Source of the DNA: Cordilura impudica
Lineage: Eukaryota > Arthropoda > Insecta > Diptera > Scathophagidae
Direction: 5' to 3'
Assembly (NCBI GenBank): GCA_963682025.1
Contig: OY821519.1
Span: 133,959,612 to 134,023,611, forward strand
DNA: 64,000 nucleotides
In this document: in pieces, positions 1 to 11,405 of the stretch
Position numbering within the stretch: the stretch's first letter is position 1
Layout of the letters: each line of letters starts with the position of its first letter
Made by a program: the position numbers and the translations under genes
Notes under the pieces: model-generated
Told to the model about the DNA's origin: nothing
The model's database searches: none
What the model saw: only the letters and a program-made list of their open reading frames with translations

Positions 1-1141
1 TAAAATATTTAACCAAATAAATTCCATTTAATGCTATTTCTTCCTCGTTCACTTTAATTTTCCCAATATATTGATTCAGCAGTAGTAAGTCGCTTCCGAT
101 TTCTTCTATTGCTGGGACGTGCTCGTTGTTAACCTGTGTGCAGCTACCTATTTTATTTCTAAATAAACTAGTTATACAAAATTTATCACTTAATTCTACA
201 AGCTTATCTCTATGACATATTGTTAAATCATTGTAGCTTTTGCAGCTGTCTTTGATGGCGAATAATTTATTATTACAATCTAAAATTTTACCATATTCAA
301 TTTTATCAATAATATTTCCAATTTTTACTGGCTTTGCTAAGAAAATTTTACAGATATCATTTTGGGCAATGGGAATACTTAAAATATATAAAATTTCTTT
401 GTTATTTGTCACAATCTTTACGCTTCCAAATGATGACAATTCATCTACATTAAAAATGGGAATACTATAATTTCTTAAAACATAATTTAAATTTTCAATT
501 TCGGTTTTTGACAAGATAAATGAGTTTACAATATTTACTTTAGCCCATTGTATTGCATATTCAATATTTTGTAATTCTTTTTCAATTAATGTTAATTTGT
601 GTTCTAATGTATTTGCCAGTTCATTATTCCAATCTTCCCGCTTTACTTTTAATATTTGATTTGTAATGTTTGAAATATCTTGTAATCTGCTAGTTGTAAG
701 TTCGTTTATAATCATTTGTCTGTTGTTATTTTCTAATACATTTTTAATTTTCTGATTTAAAATTTCAAAATCGTGGCTGTCTGGAGTCCCAGCAACCCAT
801 TTCCATGCGCTACCAATAAACTCGATAGATCTTCTCCTTACGTGTGGACTTAACCGATTAAGGAGTCCATTAATATCGGAGACTTGTTGTTTTAAAAACG
901 GACGGAGCGGACGACTATATGTAATATTAGTGTTCAATGTAGATTCAATGTCCTGTGATAAAATTCTATATTGTTCTAAGTCGATAGAATGTATAACTTT
1001 AAAGGTGCCGTTCTGTTTTTTTGCGATCCCATTCTGAGTGGTTATTAATCTCGCATTAGAGTAGTCAAGTATATTAAAATCCGCAAGGACGGTACCAATT
1101 AGTAATCTGTAAAAAGAAGATAAATGGGATGTAAATAAAAA
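1..1141 (-). CDS. env: Errantivirus envelope (Env), partial, C-terminus off the window
   Basis: An uninterrupted minus-strand frame of about 380 codons runs from about 1,141 to the left edge. It begins with a hydrophobic stretch (about 1,137-1,080) that could be a signal peptide. A basic furin-type site (RRRS) lies at 828-839, directly followed by a block containing WKWVAGTPD, a hallmark at the SU/TM junction of errantivirus Env proteins. The TM part that follows is rich in Asn, Ile and Glu and has several Cys. The transmembrane anchor is not visible because the frame leaves the window. The frame overlaps the end of pol out of register, so expression by a spliced subgenomic RNA is expected, as in gypsy. 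No stop codon is seen, in contrast to gag-pol. Confidence 0.85.
1104..1135 (-). promoter_or_regulatory. Probable 3' splice site for env mRNA
   Basis: On the minus strand a pyrimidine-rich run ends in TTTTTACAG, with CAG at 1,109-1,107, just upstream of the env body and close after the end of pol (1,149). Errantiviruses express Env from a spliced RNA, so position and sequence fit an acceptor. The donor was not located. Splicing is inferred. Confidence 0.5.
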
Positions 1142-1148
1142 AAAATTG

Positions 1149-2120
1149 TCAATTTCTAATGTGACTCTTGTGAATAATGCGGCCACTTTCCGTAACTATA
1201 GTTGTATTACGGTTTTCTTTCACTATCTCTTCCTTAAACCGATTAGAAAGTTTTGTCCCTAATCTTTTATTTGTCCTAACGTAGACTAGCTGACCAGGTA
1301 CGTATTCTTTAATTGGTTTTTTATTTTTATTATGGTAAGTCAAGTCATTTTCCTGTTTGCGCTTTAGTCGGTCAACGTTGGATAATCTAGTTATCTCCAT
1401 ATCTTGTGGTGAACAGTCAATCGTCCGACCAAACTAAAGATCTACAGGTTTCTTTTTTGTCTTTGAATGAATGGTATGGTTACATTCATTTACAGCTCTT
1501 TCCAAAAGCTCTTCGAAATTTCTAGATGTCCCATCACTTTTAAGACATCTCATTATCTCTGCTAAGGCTGAATGGAAGCGTTCTATCTGTCCGTTCGCTT
1601 CGCTTCTATAAGATGGAGTGGTGAAAACGTTTATTTTCAAATCGTCTTTCATCATGAAAAGGATTGAAGCTGAATTTAGAGAAGGTTCGTTGTCCATGAC
1701 AATATTCTTCGGTACCCCATAAGAAAATAGTATTTGCCTAAGAGTTCTCCTAACATCTTCTGTCGATCGTCCCTTTAGTACTTTTGTCTGGACATACTTT
1801 AAAAATTTGTCAATCGATGTTTGTACCAATTTTTTGTCTGTGGAAAAAATGTCAAGGTGGACTGTGTGGCCAGGATGAGGTGGTGTAGGTGTCTCTTTTA
1901 ACTCAGGCGTATTTGGGTGTCTCTCATACTTATTTTTCTTACAAGTCGAACATAGTTTTATGACCCTTTTATTTTATTGACCCTTTGCCATTCCTGGAAA
2001 ATAATATTTTTCCATAATTTGCAATCTGTTTTCTTTCTCGTTGCGATGAGCCCTATTATGTGTTTCCACAATTATATTTTCTTGATCGTGTTCTGACGTT
2101 ATGTCATCAACTACCAATTG
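1149..2120 (-). pseudogene. pol: Errantivirus integrase domain of pol, broken
   Basis: The order on the minus strand is: an N-terminal HHCC zinc-binding region (THNRAHRN near 2,055; CSTCKKNKYE near 1,945), the DDE core, and a basic C-terminal region ending at 1,149. Core acidic residues are visible in HLDIF (near 1,858), MDNEPSL (near 1,695) and GQIERFH (near 1,580), so the catalytic triad is kept. Integrase normally inserts the cDNA in the nucleus. Damage: an in-frame TAA near 1,977, an in-frame TAG at about 1,434, and a one-base frame change near 2,110-2,120 that separates it from RNase H. The C-terminal piece (1,400-1,149) continues in the same frame after the TAG. Confidence 0.88.
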
Positions 2121-2744
2121 TGGTTATTGGTTCAGGAGTTTTTATAACATTAATAACGGACGGATTTAGATACTTTTTTAGAATTTCTGTAAGTTTTTGT
2201 TCATCATAGTTAGGTTCGCTTATAAGGTGTCGATGAAAGCCTGGGAATATGATTTTAAATTCGTAAGTGGGTGTTTCACCTATGGAAAGAAAAATTTGGT
2301 TCTTAAATTCGTTTATTGGGGTTTCCATGCTCGGAATAAGATCTTGTGGGGAGCTGTCACTGCTGTGCACCGTGCCTGATAAAGAATTTATTCCAGTCGC
2401 TGGAGGTATAGAAAGCGCGTCTGCTACTACATTACTTCTACCAGGTTTATATTTCATTTCATAATTGTATTCTTCTAAAATAGCTTTCCATTTTTTCATT
2501 TTACTATTGTTATTTTTTGTGCTAAGTGCATATGTCAGCGGTTGATGATCTGTAAAAATGATAACTTTAGCTGACCCATACAAGTAATTCCTTAGGTTTC
2601 CTAATGCCCATATTATAGCAAGCATTTCCTTTTCATTGGCTGCGTAATTTTCTTCTGCTTCTCACAGAGTTCTAGATATGAACGCTATTGGCTGATCATC
2701 CTGACTTAAGACGGCTCCTAGTGCTACATTAGAAGCGTCAGTTG
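2107..2744 (-). pseudogene. pol: Errantivirus RNase H domain of pol, broken
   Basis: The RNase H signature of gypsy-group pol is visible: LTTDASN near 2,740, the ANEKEMLAIIWAL helix near 2,620, and FTDHQPLTYAL near 2,550, followed by the linker VVADALS near 2,425 that leads to integrase. The domain degrades the RNA strand during reverse transcription. A TGA replaces a Ser codon near 2,662 just before EAEENYAANE, and a shift in an A-run at about 2,757 puts it out of frame with the RT. It ends with a stop at 2,107 where the frame slips into integrase. Confidence 0.87.
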
Positions 2745-3990
2745 TCAACTGAAATTCTTTTTAAAATCAGGATATGCGAGAATTACTTCTCTAGAAACTA
2801 AGACATTTTTTAATGAATCGATGGCGTTTTTGGCTTCATTATCCATTTGAACTTTCCTACGGTTTGATTCAGATTTGGAAATCGTACCTGCATCTCCTCG
2901 CAATAATTTAGTTAAAGGTTTTGCTAAGTCTGCGTAACCTTTTATAAACCTTCTATAATATCCTGAAAGGCCTAGAAAGGACCGGAGCTCTCTAAGTGTG
3001 GTAGGATAAGCAAAATTTACCATTGCTTCGACCTTTTTGGTGTTTGCTTTTAATCCATTGTAAGAAACAATGAATCCCAAGAATTCTACCTCCTCTTTAA
3101 AGAATTCACTCTCGTCCAACTGGACTTTCATATTAGCAGCATTAGGTGTTTCAAAAATGTCATTCAAGTGTTTAAAATGTGATTTTTCGTCTTTACTAAA
3201 GAAAATTATATCGTCAATATAAACGTAGCATGTTTTGCCAATTTGTTCCCTGAGGATATCGTCCAGTGTCCTCTGAAATATGGACGGTGCGTTTTTCAAC
3301 CCAAATGGGAGTCTTGTAAATTCATATTTACCATTATTAACTGAAAAAGCCGTTTTCTCTATATCCTCTTCTCTAAGAGGTATTTGATGAAATCCACTCT
3401 TTAAGTCTATTACTGTAAAATATTTATTACCTCCTAAATGTGAGAGAACTTCATTTTTCTCGGGAATGGGATATCTATCTGGTATAGTAATCGAATTTAA
3501 TTTTCTGAAACCTATGACCAGTCTATATTTTTGTCTACCTGAAGCATCTTGTTTCTTTGATACAATCCATATAGGCGAGTTATAAGGCGAACGTGATGAT
3601 CTTATTACTTTTAATAATTTATTAATTTCCTCTTCAACTACTCCGTTCATGGCCATTGGGTAAGGGTAATATCTGGTATAAGTTGGCATGTCCGTGGAAG
3701 TACGTATATCACCAACAACTCTTGTTGTATAGGTGAGTCTTTCGTCAGGATCTGCAAATAGACTCTTATGGTGACTTACAATGTTTTCGAGAGACCTTTT
3801 TTGGTTTTCAGAAAGGTGTTCCATCCTAATTTCAATATTGTTGACATCTTGGGAAATGTATTGGAATATTGGAATATTTATTCCCCCTTTTACCGTAAAA
3901 TAATTCTTTGAAGTATAAATCACGGCTGATAATTCTTTTAAACTATCGTTGCCTAATATCCCATCGAAGGTTCTTAACCTTGTAAGATAA
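2745..3990 (-). pseudogene. pol: Errantivirus reverse transcriptase, longest intact pol segment
   Basis: A 392-codon open segment (3,923-2,745) covers nearly the whole RT. Motifs in order: NSPIWIVSKK, KYRLVIGFRKLN, YPIP, FTVIDLKSGFHQI, TRLPFGLKNAPSIFQR, the active site YVYIDDI, then the thumb FLGFIVS and LRSFLGLSGYYRRFI. The YIDD box is intact. The enzyme copies element RNA into DNA. The segment joins protease upstream through a frame change near 3,985 and RNase H downstream through a one-base shift near 2,757. The first Met of this segment is not the natural start of the mature enzyme, which is cut from a polyprotein. Confidence 0.93.
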
Positions 3991-4222
3991 AAAACTTTAT
4001 GGGGACATCATTGATGCCAAACATATTTAAAAGAACATGATGCGTAATTTCTACATTTCCTGCAATAGATTTTGCACTAAATTTTTCCTGATTAGGTCTA
4101 TGGTTTGTGACTAAGTTAGGTTTTATATAATTCTTATTACTACCGGTATCTAAAAGGAATTTGAGGGTTTGTCCGTTCCTCGTTCTAACTTGAAAGTATG
4201 GTAACGAGGAACTATTTAACCA
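3985..4222 (-). pseudogene. pol: Errantivirus aspartic protease region of pol
   Basis: The frame that follows the gag terminus contains LLDTGSNKNYI near 4,165, the DTG active-site loop of a retroviral-type aspartic protease, and further down ILGNDSL in a neighbouring frame (near 3,960-3,940), as expected for the second conserved region of errantivirus protease. A frame change and a TAA lie near 3,985. The protease would process Gag and Gag-Pol. The domain is about 80-90 residues, normal for the family. Confidence 0.75.
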
Positions 4223-5705
4223 AAAAAATTAAGATCGTTCAGTAAATCTTCCTGCGCATAATCTGTTGTTATGGAATTATTTTTCTCGGTTTCGAGATCA
4301 TCAGGTGAATGCTCGAACATTTCAAGTTCGCTGTTGGTAAATTCCATATAATATTCGTCCATTTCTGTTATCCCCCCCAACTGCGCCTTCTTCTTGGACA
4401 TATTCACAATCTAGTGGAACCTGGTCTAATTGCCGCTGAGTTGCCTCATTGTTGGTTACCACATTAAAATTCCTTTGGAGTTTGTTGATTGGACCTTGAA
4501 ATGAGCCCCCAGCTGGTCTCTTAGAAACTTGGTTAACTGGTGTTCTGTTCATATAATTAATGTGCCTTGATTGGATAGATCTATCCACGTCCATAGGTTC
4601 TACTCTAGGAATTGGTTTTTGATAAATCGGTGTTGAATATTGGGGTTTACTATATTGGTTCGAAAAACCGATTTGGTTTCCTTGATTAAATTGTGGTCTT
4701 GGGCTAAAATTTTGATAACCGGTTGGCCTAAAAATTGTGTTACGAGTATAATTTGGGTTATAGTTTGGTATAGGACCATTACGGGGTGGCAATGGTGGTC
4801 TGTTATTTGTCATACCACCAACGTAAGCGAGCTCAGGAAAGAATTTCTGTGGATTTCCAAAAAAATAATTGGTTACTCTAATTCTATCTTTCTGGATATT
4901 ACCTCTATATATTTGTCCATGAGCGTAATTCATACGAAATGTCATATTATCCAATTTTAAACAAATATGTAATGCTTCGGGCAAAGAAGTTGGTTCACGC
5001 ACGCTAAGCAAACGTGGAAGATCACCATTTAAACCTCTAACAAATGTATCCAGGGCTTTATCCCTGTAAGTATTTGTCATTGAGCGAAGGCTTCTTCGTC
5101 TAGATTTAAACATGATACTTTATCAAGTATCAGCGAAAGATGTTGATAGACAGCTTGATAAAATTCGGTTATACTCCTATTGCTTGACACAAAACTGTCA
5201 TTTGATATTCTAAAGTGCCGATATCTCTCTTATCTGAATAGTGCACCATTAGACATTTCTTCATTCGAGGCCAATCTAAGGGTGTTTTATACGATTCTAA
5301 TGCAGTATCTGCATCGCCAATAATTTTCGTCCTTATAGTATGTAAAATTGCATAATATCGCCCTGTTCCCTTAAGGCTGGAGTAAAGGTCTAACACTCTG
5401 TCGACGGATTTTCGCCAGGAGTTGAACTCACCTGGTTTTCCAGAAAATTCCTTAAGTGATTTTATTATGTCTGGGACTTTGTCTAATTCTCCTAATTCGG
5501 TCGTAACTGCACCTATGGGTTGGTCAAAACCCTCGTCTGAGAGATAATCTGAAGGCGTTTTCAAAGCTTCGTTAATTATTTCAATAATCTGGTTCCTCTG
5601 AATTTCATTTAGTTCATTTACATTTTTGGCTGTTGACCCACTTGTAGACACTGACAGTGTCCTACTCAGTCTGTCCGAGAGTTGTTCAATTGTTTCGTCA
5701 GGCAT
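4216..5705 (-). pseudogene. gag: Errantivirus Gag, frameshifted
   Basis: The minus-strand start is ATG at 5,705. The first part (5,705-5,169) is acidic and contains [25 protein letters not shown], matching the gypsy-group capsid N-terminus. The second part (5,113-4,322) is rich in Pro, Asn, Gln and Arg, with VRGLNGDLPRLL near 5,040. At least two frame changes lie between 5,190 and 5,060. A run of seven Gs at 4,372-4,378 (minus strand) shifts the reading again; past it the frame continues to TAA at 4,216. No CCHC knuckle is seen, which is common in errantivirus Gag. Gag forms the particle shell. Confidence 0.85.
4222..4228 (-). promoter_or_regulatory. Candidate -1 ribosomal slippery heptamer between gag and pol
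   Basis: In the gag frame the minus strand reads AAT TTT TTT GGT TAA: a T TTT TTT heptamer followed one codon later by the stop at 4,218-4,216. The protease frame lies exactly in the -1 register from this point. This matches programmed -1 frameshifting used by errantiviruses. An ordinary homopolymer indel cannot be excluded. Confidence 0.5.
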
Positions 5706-6972
5706 TCTGTTTCAAGGAGAAAATTGGATTGTTAAATTTAAAAGTCAGGTCTTATTATTTTTATTATTTTTTTTTTTTTTTTAAATACAATGAACAATTT
5801 TTACTCAAATTTTTTAAAGGACTAAAATTTAATTTTGTAATCAAAAAATACAGTGAAGAATTCAAGAAGAAATTGGGATTGTTAAAGTAAATTTAAAAAT
5901 CAGGTCTTATTATTTTCAAAAAAAAAAAATACAACTAGTACTTTATACGCAAATTTTTAAAGGTTAAAATTTAATTATTATTATCAAAAATAGAATGAAA
6001 AAAATTCTTTTTAGAGGATTAAAATTTATTTTGGTCACTATTTTTCTTTTCTTCTCTTATTTTTTACAATGATATTTTATATAAAATTATTCTTACATTA
6101 ATAACAGCATCTCGTACTTTGATGATTACTGGAGCTTACTCTGGTAGTGTTCAGCTTTCTCGTACTTCGATGATTACACGAACTTAATTAGTTGATGAAT
6201 TTTCAGCTATTATTTTAATTATTTTTTTCTTTCTGGTCTTTAAAAAAAATTTTGTTTTAATTTGGTGTCTTTTGAAAAAAATTTTTTTTGTTTAATATTA
6301 TAAATTATTTTTATTGTTCACTAAATTATTTTAGTGCTTAGTTAATAGTATTTTTTATTTTTACTTTTAATTTGGAGTTTACTTTTTTATAATTTTTACT
6401 TAGTTGTTTCTAATTTTCTAATTTTTTTATAATAGTTTTTTTTCACCTTTTCTATAGTTTAGTTTACGAAATATTTTTTTTTTATATATTAATTTTTTTT
6501 TTTTAAATTGTTTTTTACTTTATTTTTGAAGTTTTCTTTTTAAGCTCTTAAAAATTTTTATCTATTTTTCTATTTGCTACAGTCACTGTTTTCAATTAAG
6601 TTTTTATATATTTTTTCTTATTCTTTTTATTTATTTTGTTTTAAGTATTTATTTAATTTTCACTTTCCAAATTTTCTTTAATTAAAAATTTTTCTGCCAC
6701 TATTATTTTTAAATTTTTTATTCGAAAATATTTATTTCACTGTTATAATTTTAGTTACTATTTTTTATATTTTTACTGTTCATTTAGAAAATTTTATTTT
6801 TGATATTATTTGCAAAACTTATAATTACTTTATTATTCACTAAGCGAATTTAACAACGCGTGCTTACCGAGCTGCGACTTCACGTGCGCTCCCTTTTGTA
6901 CTTTTGAACTACTAGGGCACTTGGTAAGGCTTGACTTTTTTTCGAATGTACCGGAGGACCTTTATCCTGCAG
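5706..6972 (-). other. Errantivirus leader, about 1.27 kb, with a 155-bp direct repeat
   Basis: This very AT-rich stretch between the primer binding site and gag has no long frame. The motif CAGGTCTTATTAT occurs at 5,746 and again at 5,901, within two copies of a roughly 155-bp unit; a partial third copy ends near 6,035. A second short repeat, CTCGTACTTYGATGATTAC, occurs near 6,110 and 6,160. Confidence 0.6.
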
Positions 6973-6990
6973 GTCCCTGCTCGGGCGCCA
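6973..6990 (-). promoter_or_regulatory. Primer binding site, tRNA-Lys type
   Basis: Immediately inside the LTR the minus strand reads TGGCGCCCGAGCAGGGAC, which differs at one position from the widely used 18-nt tRNA-Lys primer site TGGCGCCCGAACAGGGAC. It fixes the LTR boundary at 6,990/6,991. Confidence 0.8.
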
Positions 6991-7652
6991 ATTAAATTCC
7001 TTGATGATTTTTTGTTTAAAATAATTAATTGTTGTGCGCTGATGGCGACACAACAACCGTCTTTATTGGTAATTCAAAATTAAAAGCAATGAGTTTCTTA
7101 AAACTGCCCTAATTTATAATAACAGGTCTGCTGATCACGCCATTCAGGTATTTTGTTGTCATTCTGCCGCTCGTGCAATGCTGTTCAGTGTTGTTGGTGT
7201 GAATTTACTACCTTGCAGAATTTCTGTGTTGACCATTGGCGCGTGCAATGGTGTTATTGTAAAATGAGCTGCTTTATTCGTTGGCATGTGCAATGCCGTT
7301 CAATATTGTTGGTGGGAAAATACTACCTTGCAGAATTACTGTATTTTGGTAATCGCGCCGGATGGCGCGTGCAACGGTATTGTTGTGAAATAACTATTTG
7401 TTGGTTTTACAGAAGACGCAACGTCAGCTTGAGAACTAATTTTGGTATTTTTTATGTGTGTTGTTGTTGTCAGCGAAACATTTATTTTAAATGTATTTTA
7501 AATGTATTTTGTGTTAACTTATATGTGTATAATATCAGAACTCTTGCTGTCGTACTCCAGATATTAAAAATTCACTTTGTTTTGTTAGAGCCATTCCAGC
7601 TTGAAATTCCAAAAAATATTGCCGTTTATTCTTTCCGGATAGGGAGTTAACT
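6991..7652 (-). repeat. 5' LTR of the errantivirus
   Basis: About 662 bp. On the minus strand it begins AGTTAACTCCC at 7,652 and ends ...TTTAAT just before the primer binding site. Inside, a unit of about 115 bp is repeated (GTGCAATG at 7,173 and 7,288), which could be duplicated regulatory sequence. The second LTR is outside the window, so identity of the pair and the target duplication cannot be checked. Confidence 0.75.
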
Positions 7653-7807
7653 ATAAACCACAAAAAAACAAACAAAATAAACAAAAAAACAAACAAACAA
7701 ACAGACAAAACTCAATTTTTATATATAAGATAAATTTCAGTTATCACAGCAAATATTATGGTAGTACATGGAGTTATTTAATTAAATAAATTCTGCTTTA
7801 AGCTTCC
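7653..7807. other. Flank of the errantivirus, A-rich simple sequence
   Basis: An imperfect (CAAAA/CAAA)n tract at about 7,660-7,710 adjoins the LTR. No gene is seen. Confidence 0.5.
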
Positions 7808-7920
7808 AAACTATAATTATTTTTATACCCTACATCACTATGCGGTTAGCGTATAATGACTTCGTGCTGATTTGACCTATACCCATTTTTATTAAACCGA
7901 TCGACTCAGATTAACTTTCT
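7808..7920 (-). repeat. Truncated (GGAC)-type dispersed repeat, 3' end
   Basis: Contains the minus-strand end of the repeat family seen complete at 36,705-37,507: the TATACCCTA...CTATG end, the conserved TAATGACTT..GTGCTGA block and CGATCGACTCAGA. Only about 110 bp remain. Confidence 0.55.
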
Positions 7921-10655
7921 GTTTTTTTTTTCTTTGTCCCCATGCAAATATAGCAATGACATCCAAATTAGGGTTATGCTTATATCCTAAATCTAATTAG
8001 TTGAACCTGAGAAAATGGGAATTTTTGAGATTTTTAAGGCACTGGATGCACTTTTTCGGCTAGGTTTGTTCCGCTTTTTTTTTCTCCTATTCAATATCTA
8101 CAACTTTGTTTCAGACAGAAAAGAGATATTCCGTACGGTTACCGAGTTATAACCGTGTTAAAATATACAAAAGTGATAAAAATCCATCTTGAGTAAAAAA
8201 ATTCATACGGCCATTAAATTATAATGGCAGACAAAACGAAATGATGCAGAAGTTTTTACTTTTGAGGCTACTTTCAGGTGCAATTGTCAGAATTGGGTCC
8301 CATGTATTTTATTGTATTGTACTGTGCACAATAAACTTAATGTATGTGAATGCCGCTCACTAAAGTTTTTTTTTTCTAATAACGTTTGAGAGGAAAGTCG
8401 TTTTGAAATAAAGCTCAGCCCTTTGAAAATTGGCGGTATGCGCAAATTTAAAAAACTTTAACTTGGATTTGTTTGAAATATTCACCCTAAGTATAAGTCA
8501 AGAACAAAAATAAATTAAATATTTGATATTGCAGGACCTATACACAGTAAATATATTCTGAAGTGAATTGTTCAAATGTTTCGATTATGTGAACATACAT
8601 GCAATTACAACAACAGAGTTCTATTCGTAATTGACAATGAATCCGTTTTGTGTGTACAAAGTTGGAAATATTGAGCTACATCGTCAATTTCGTTTAAACA
8701 TTTTTTTTAAGAGACAATCATGTGAAATCAATTTCTGTTGGAAAAATGACGAAAATACCTGCGATTTGAAGTTATTTTTATTTGAAATGGCAGAACTAAA
8801 ACCAACATCAGAAACCAGTTTCATAGCTCAACGGGAAAACAGAAGCCTTAATGTTAACAATTCCATTTTAATTAAAATCATTAAATCATTTTAATATAAT
8901 TATCTTTTCAATTTCTTTTTCACAAAATTTAAATTGGCATTTTTGTAAATAATTTCCGAACATAATTCGTAGAAATGAATATTTGGTGGGTGTCAATTAA
9001 TGGTCAATTAATCTCATTCTAAGAATTTAAGAAAGTTACATCACAATTAAGAAAGTCCCAACAAATTCTCTTGTAATAGCTTTTAAAAAAACTGTAATTA
9101 TATCCTTCAATAAATGCCTGTTGCTTAGAAAACTGTACGTCCCGTTCGTGTGTTAAATAGTCGATTGTAATGACCAAGTTCATAAAAACATTTCCATATT
9201 TTGCATCATCAAAAATCAATAATAATTAGCATTTTAATCTCCGGGTGATTTTGTAATTTATTTTTTTTATTGCTTTTTACATTTTGTAATCACATTAAAA
9301 GATTTTCTGGTTACTATCTTGTAAATTATTGGTCTCAATCACTCATTCTATATTTATAGCTTCGATGCTACTTGGAAATTCTTGGCAAAAGTTATTTACT
9401 TAAAATCTTATATAAAATTTATGACTAACCATACTAATAAAATTTTAAAAATATATTTATTGATTGTAGGTATGTGCGTGCGTATTATAACTGTATCAGC
9501 GATAAATATTAGCAGTGCTCTAAACTACTTTAAATGTTTTGGCGTAAAACATAAAAAATGCAATGTTATTTACAAGCAATTCTTTAAGTTTGGGACCGAA
9601 AATAACTTTTTTAAACCAAAAGAGAAAAAAAATCATGTAAAACATTCCAAATATTTTTGGTGGATGGAGGATTTTTTTTGTTGATTAATGAATATGAGAT
9701 ACCATATTATATCACAATTTTTAAGGTTAATTGATCATACTCCAGTTAGCAGCCAACTGGAACTTTACCTGGTATTTTCAATTTATAGGGAATTTACGTT
9801 AAACAAGCCATTGCTCGTATATGCTTTTCTTTATTCAAATTACCATTATATACAGACAAAATATTGCACGTTAAACAACAACACTATTAAGCTCTTAATT
9901 AGAGCAATAGAATGCCAGCACATTGCTATGTGTGCTCACCTACTATTTGCCAATGTATGGGATCCTTGCCTTTTAACCTAAGAAGTCAGAACGTGTTAGT
10001 GTTGGTGAAAGTGCAGGTTTTTAATCACTTGTTATTAGACAACAAAACCAGGGAAGCATGATGTGTTAATCACACATGTCGAAATCAACATCACAAAATA
10101 TTTCATGTGGAAGTTCGATTTAAAAAAATAATATAAATAGGAACTCCTATGGCATAAACATGGTTTAATTTGTGAGATTGGAAAATGAAGATGTTAAAAA
10201 TTTAATATAGCATCGATATTTCATCATAAATGAAAATTTCACAAAGAAATTTAATTTTTGTAACTTTAAATAAGAAGGCAGGCATTATCGGACAGCTACT
10301 AATCTGCGGATTCAAAAAATATTGTTTATTTTCAGGATTAAGAGTCATATCATATTCGACTACAGAATATTATCTTTTGACTTCGAAACAATTTTGTATC
10401 TAAAACATATAACGTTTTTTTAAACAAAACTATAATTTTCTTTTTTATGTTAGTCATTCATTAATTTTCTGAGCTAACAATAACATAGTGCAACAGCCCT
10501 TGAGAGGGGAGAGAAAAGAAAAATTTCCAAAGGATTTGGCGTTCTTTTTTTCTAGCTTTTAATTTTTTCTTTATCTTGGTGTTTGCTTGCTTGGCTTTTC
10601 AGCCATAACTTAACCATTGAAGATTTGTCATTCCATTCTTTAGAATGAAAGTATA
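7921..10655. other. Unassigned AT-rich sequence
   Basis: About 2.7 kb with only short AT-rich frames (for example 9,382-9,684 and 9,688-9,981 on plus) that show no recognisable domain, no start context and low-complexity composition. Probably decayed repeat or intergenic DNA. Confidence 0.4.
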
Positions 10656-11405
10656 TATAAGAAAGTATGTATAAGTTTGAAGTATTTATAAGTTTGTCAT
10701 TCCGTTTGTAATAATTAGAAAAAAATTCTGGACCCCATAAAATATATATATTTGTAATCCTTATAACAAGCGGAGTTGATATAGCGATGTCCGTCTGTCC
10801 GTCTGTGGAAATCACGATGACGTCTTCAATCGGGCAGTTAGGGTGCTCGTTTGCATAAAAAATTAATCAGTGACTTTCTGAGAAGTTTGGTGTTTAAAAT
10901 CGTCCAAATCGGTTCAATAGGGCCCGAGATTTGAATGAAGAACTAAAAAAAGTATTGAAAAAATGATTTTCTATGTTGTTCTTGTCACGATCACGGCCTC
11001 AGTAGGACAGACAGGGTGACCATTTTTAGTGAGGATGATTCACCAAGATCATGGGAGGTTTCCTGTTAAAAAATCATTAAAATCGGTGGAACAGGTCCAG
11101 GGAAATCTCCGAAAAAGTAAAAAAAAAAAAATGAAAAATATGATGTTTCTATATTGTTGTTGTTGTTATTCTAAAAGTTGTATTGTTGTCATAGCTGGAC
11201 TTGTTGTTCTTGTGGTCGTTGTCGTAATAATATTATAAAAACTAACCCTTTGTAAATTTTTTTATCAACTCTGGTAGAAAAATATTAAAGTTTCCATTGT
11301 TTTGGCATCACTAATCAAATTTGTTAGATGCAAAGTTTCAGATCGATTTGGTTACGGGAAAGGGGTTAAATCAGGGGGTCAATCCAAAATTTTTCGACAA
11401 GCAGA
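10656..11405 (+). repeat. Dispersed repeat with GTCYGTCCGTCTG core, copy 1
   Basis: Contains CATAAAATATATATATTTG, a GAGTTGATATAGCGATGTCCG block, the (GTCTGTCC) tract at about 10,790-10,806, and a tail with CAAAGTTTCAGATCGATTTGG near 11,335. The same blocks recur in other copies near 15,400 and 42,740. No coding capacity. Probably a non-autonomous element. Confidence 0.5.

Larger units (their letters stand above)
1..7652 (-). mobile_element. Errantivirus-type Ty3/gypsy LTR retrotransposon, 3' end beyond the window
   Basis: Read on the minus strand from right to left, the order is LTR, primer binding site, long AT-rich leader, gag, protease, reverse transcriptase, RNase H, integrase, env. This is the order of insect errantiviruses (gypsy, ZAM, 17.6 group). 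Only the 5' LTR is inside the window; the end of env and the 3' LTR lie left of base 1. The LTR begins AGTTAAC on the minus strand, a typical errantivirus LTR start. Gag and pol carry several frameshifts and stops, while env stays open for its whole visible length. The copy cannot make its own polymerase and is best seen as a decayed endogenous element. Confidence 0.93.

Noticed and set aside
4372..4378. G7 run as the gag-pol frameshift site
   Set aside because: The register change here is +1 relative to gag and the frame continues to a better -1 site at 4,222-4,228; the G-run looks like an indel.
7153..7650. 165-codon plus-strand frame in the LTR
   Set aside because: It lies antisense inside the errantivirus LTR, is very Cys/Phe/Trp-rich and is produced by the 115-bp LTR repeat.
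9382..9981. Two consecutive plus-strand frames of about 100 codons
   Set aside because: No domain, AT-driven composition rich in Lys, Asn, Ile and Phe; expected by chance in 70% AT DNA.
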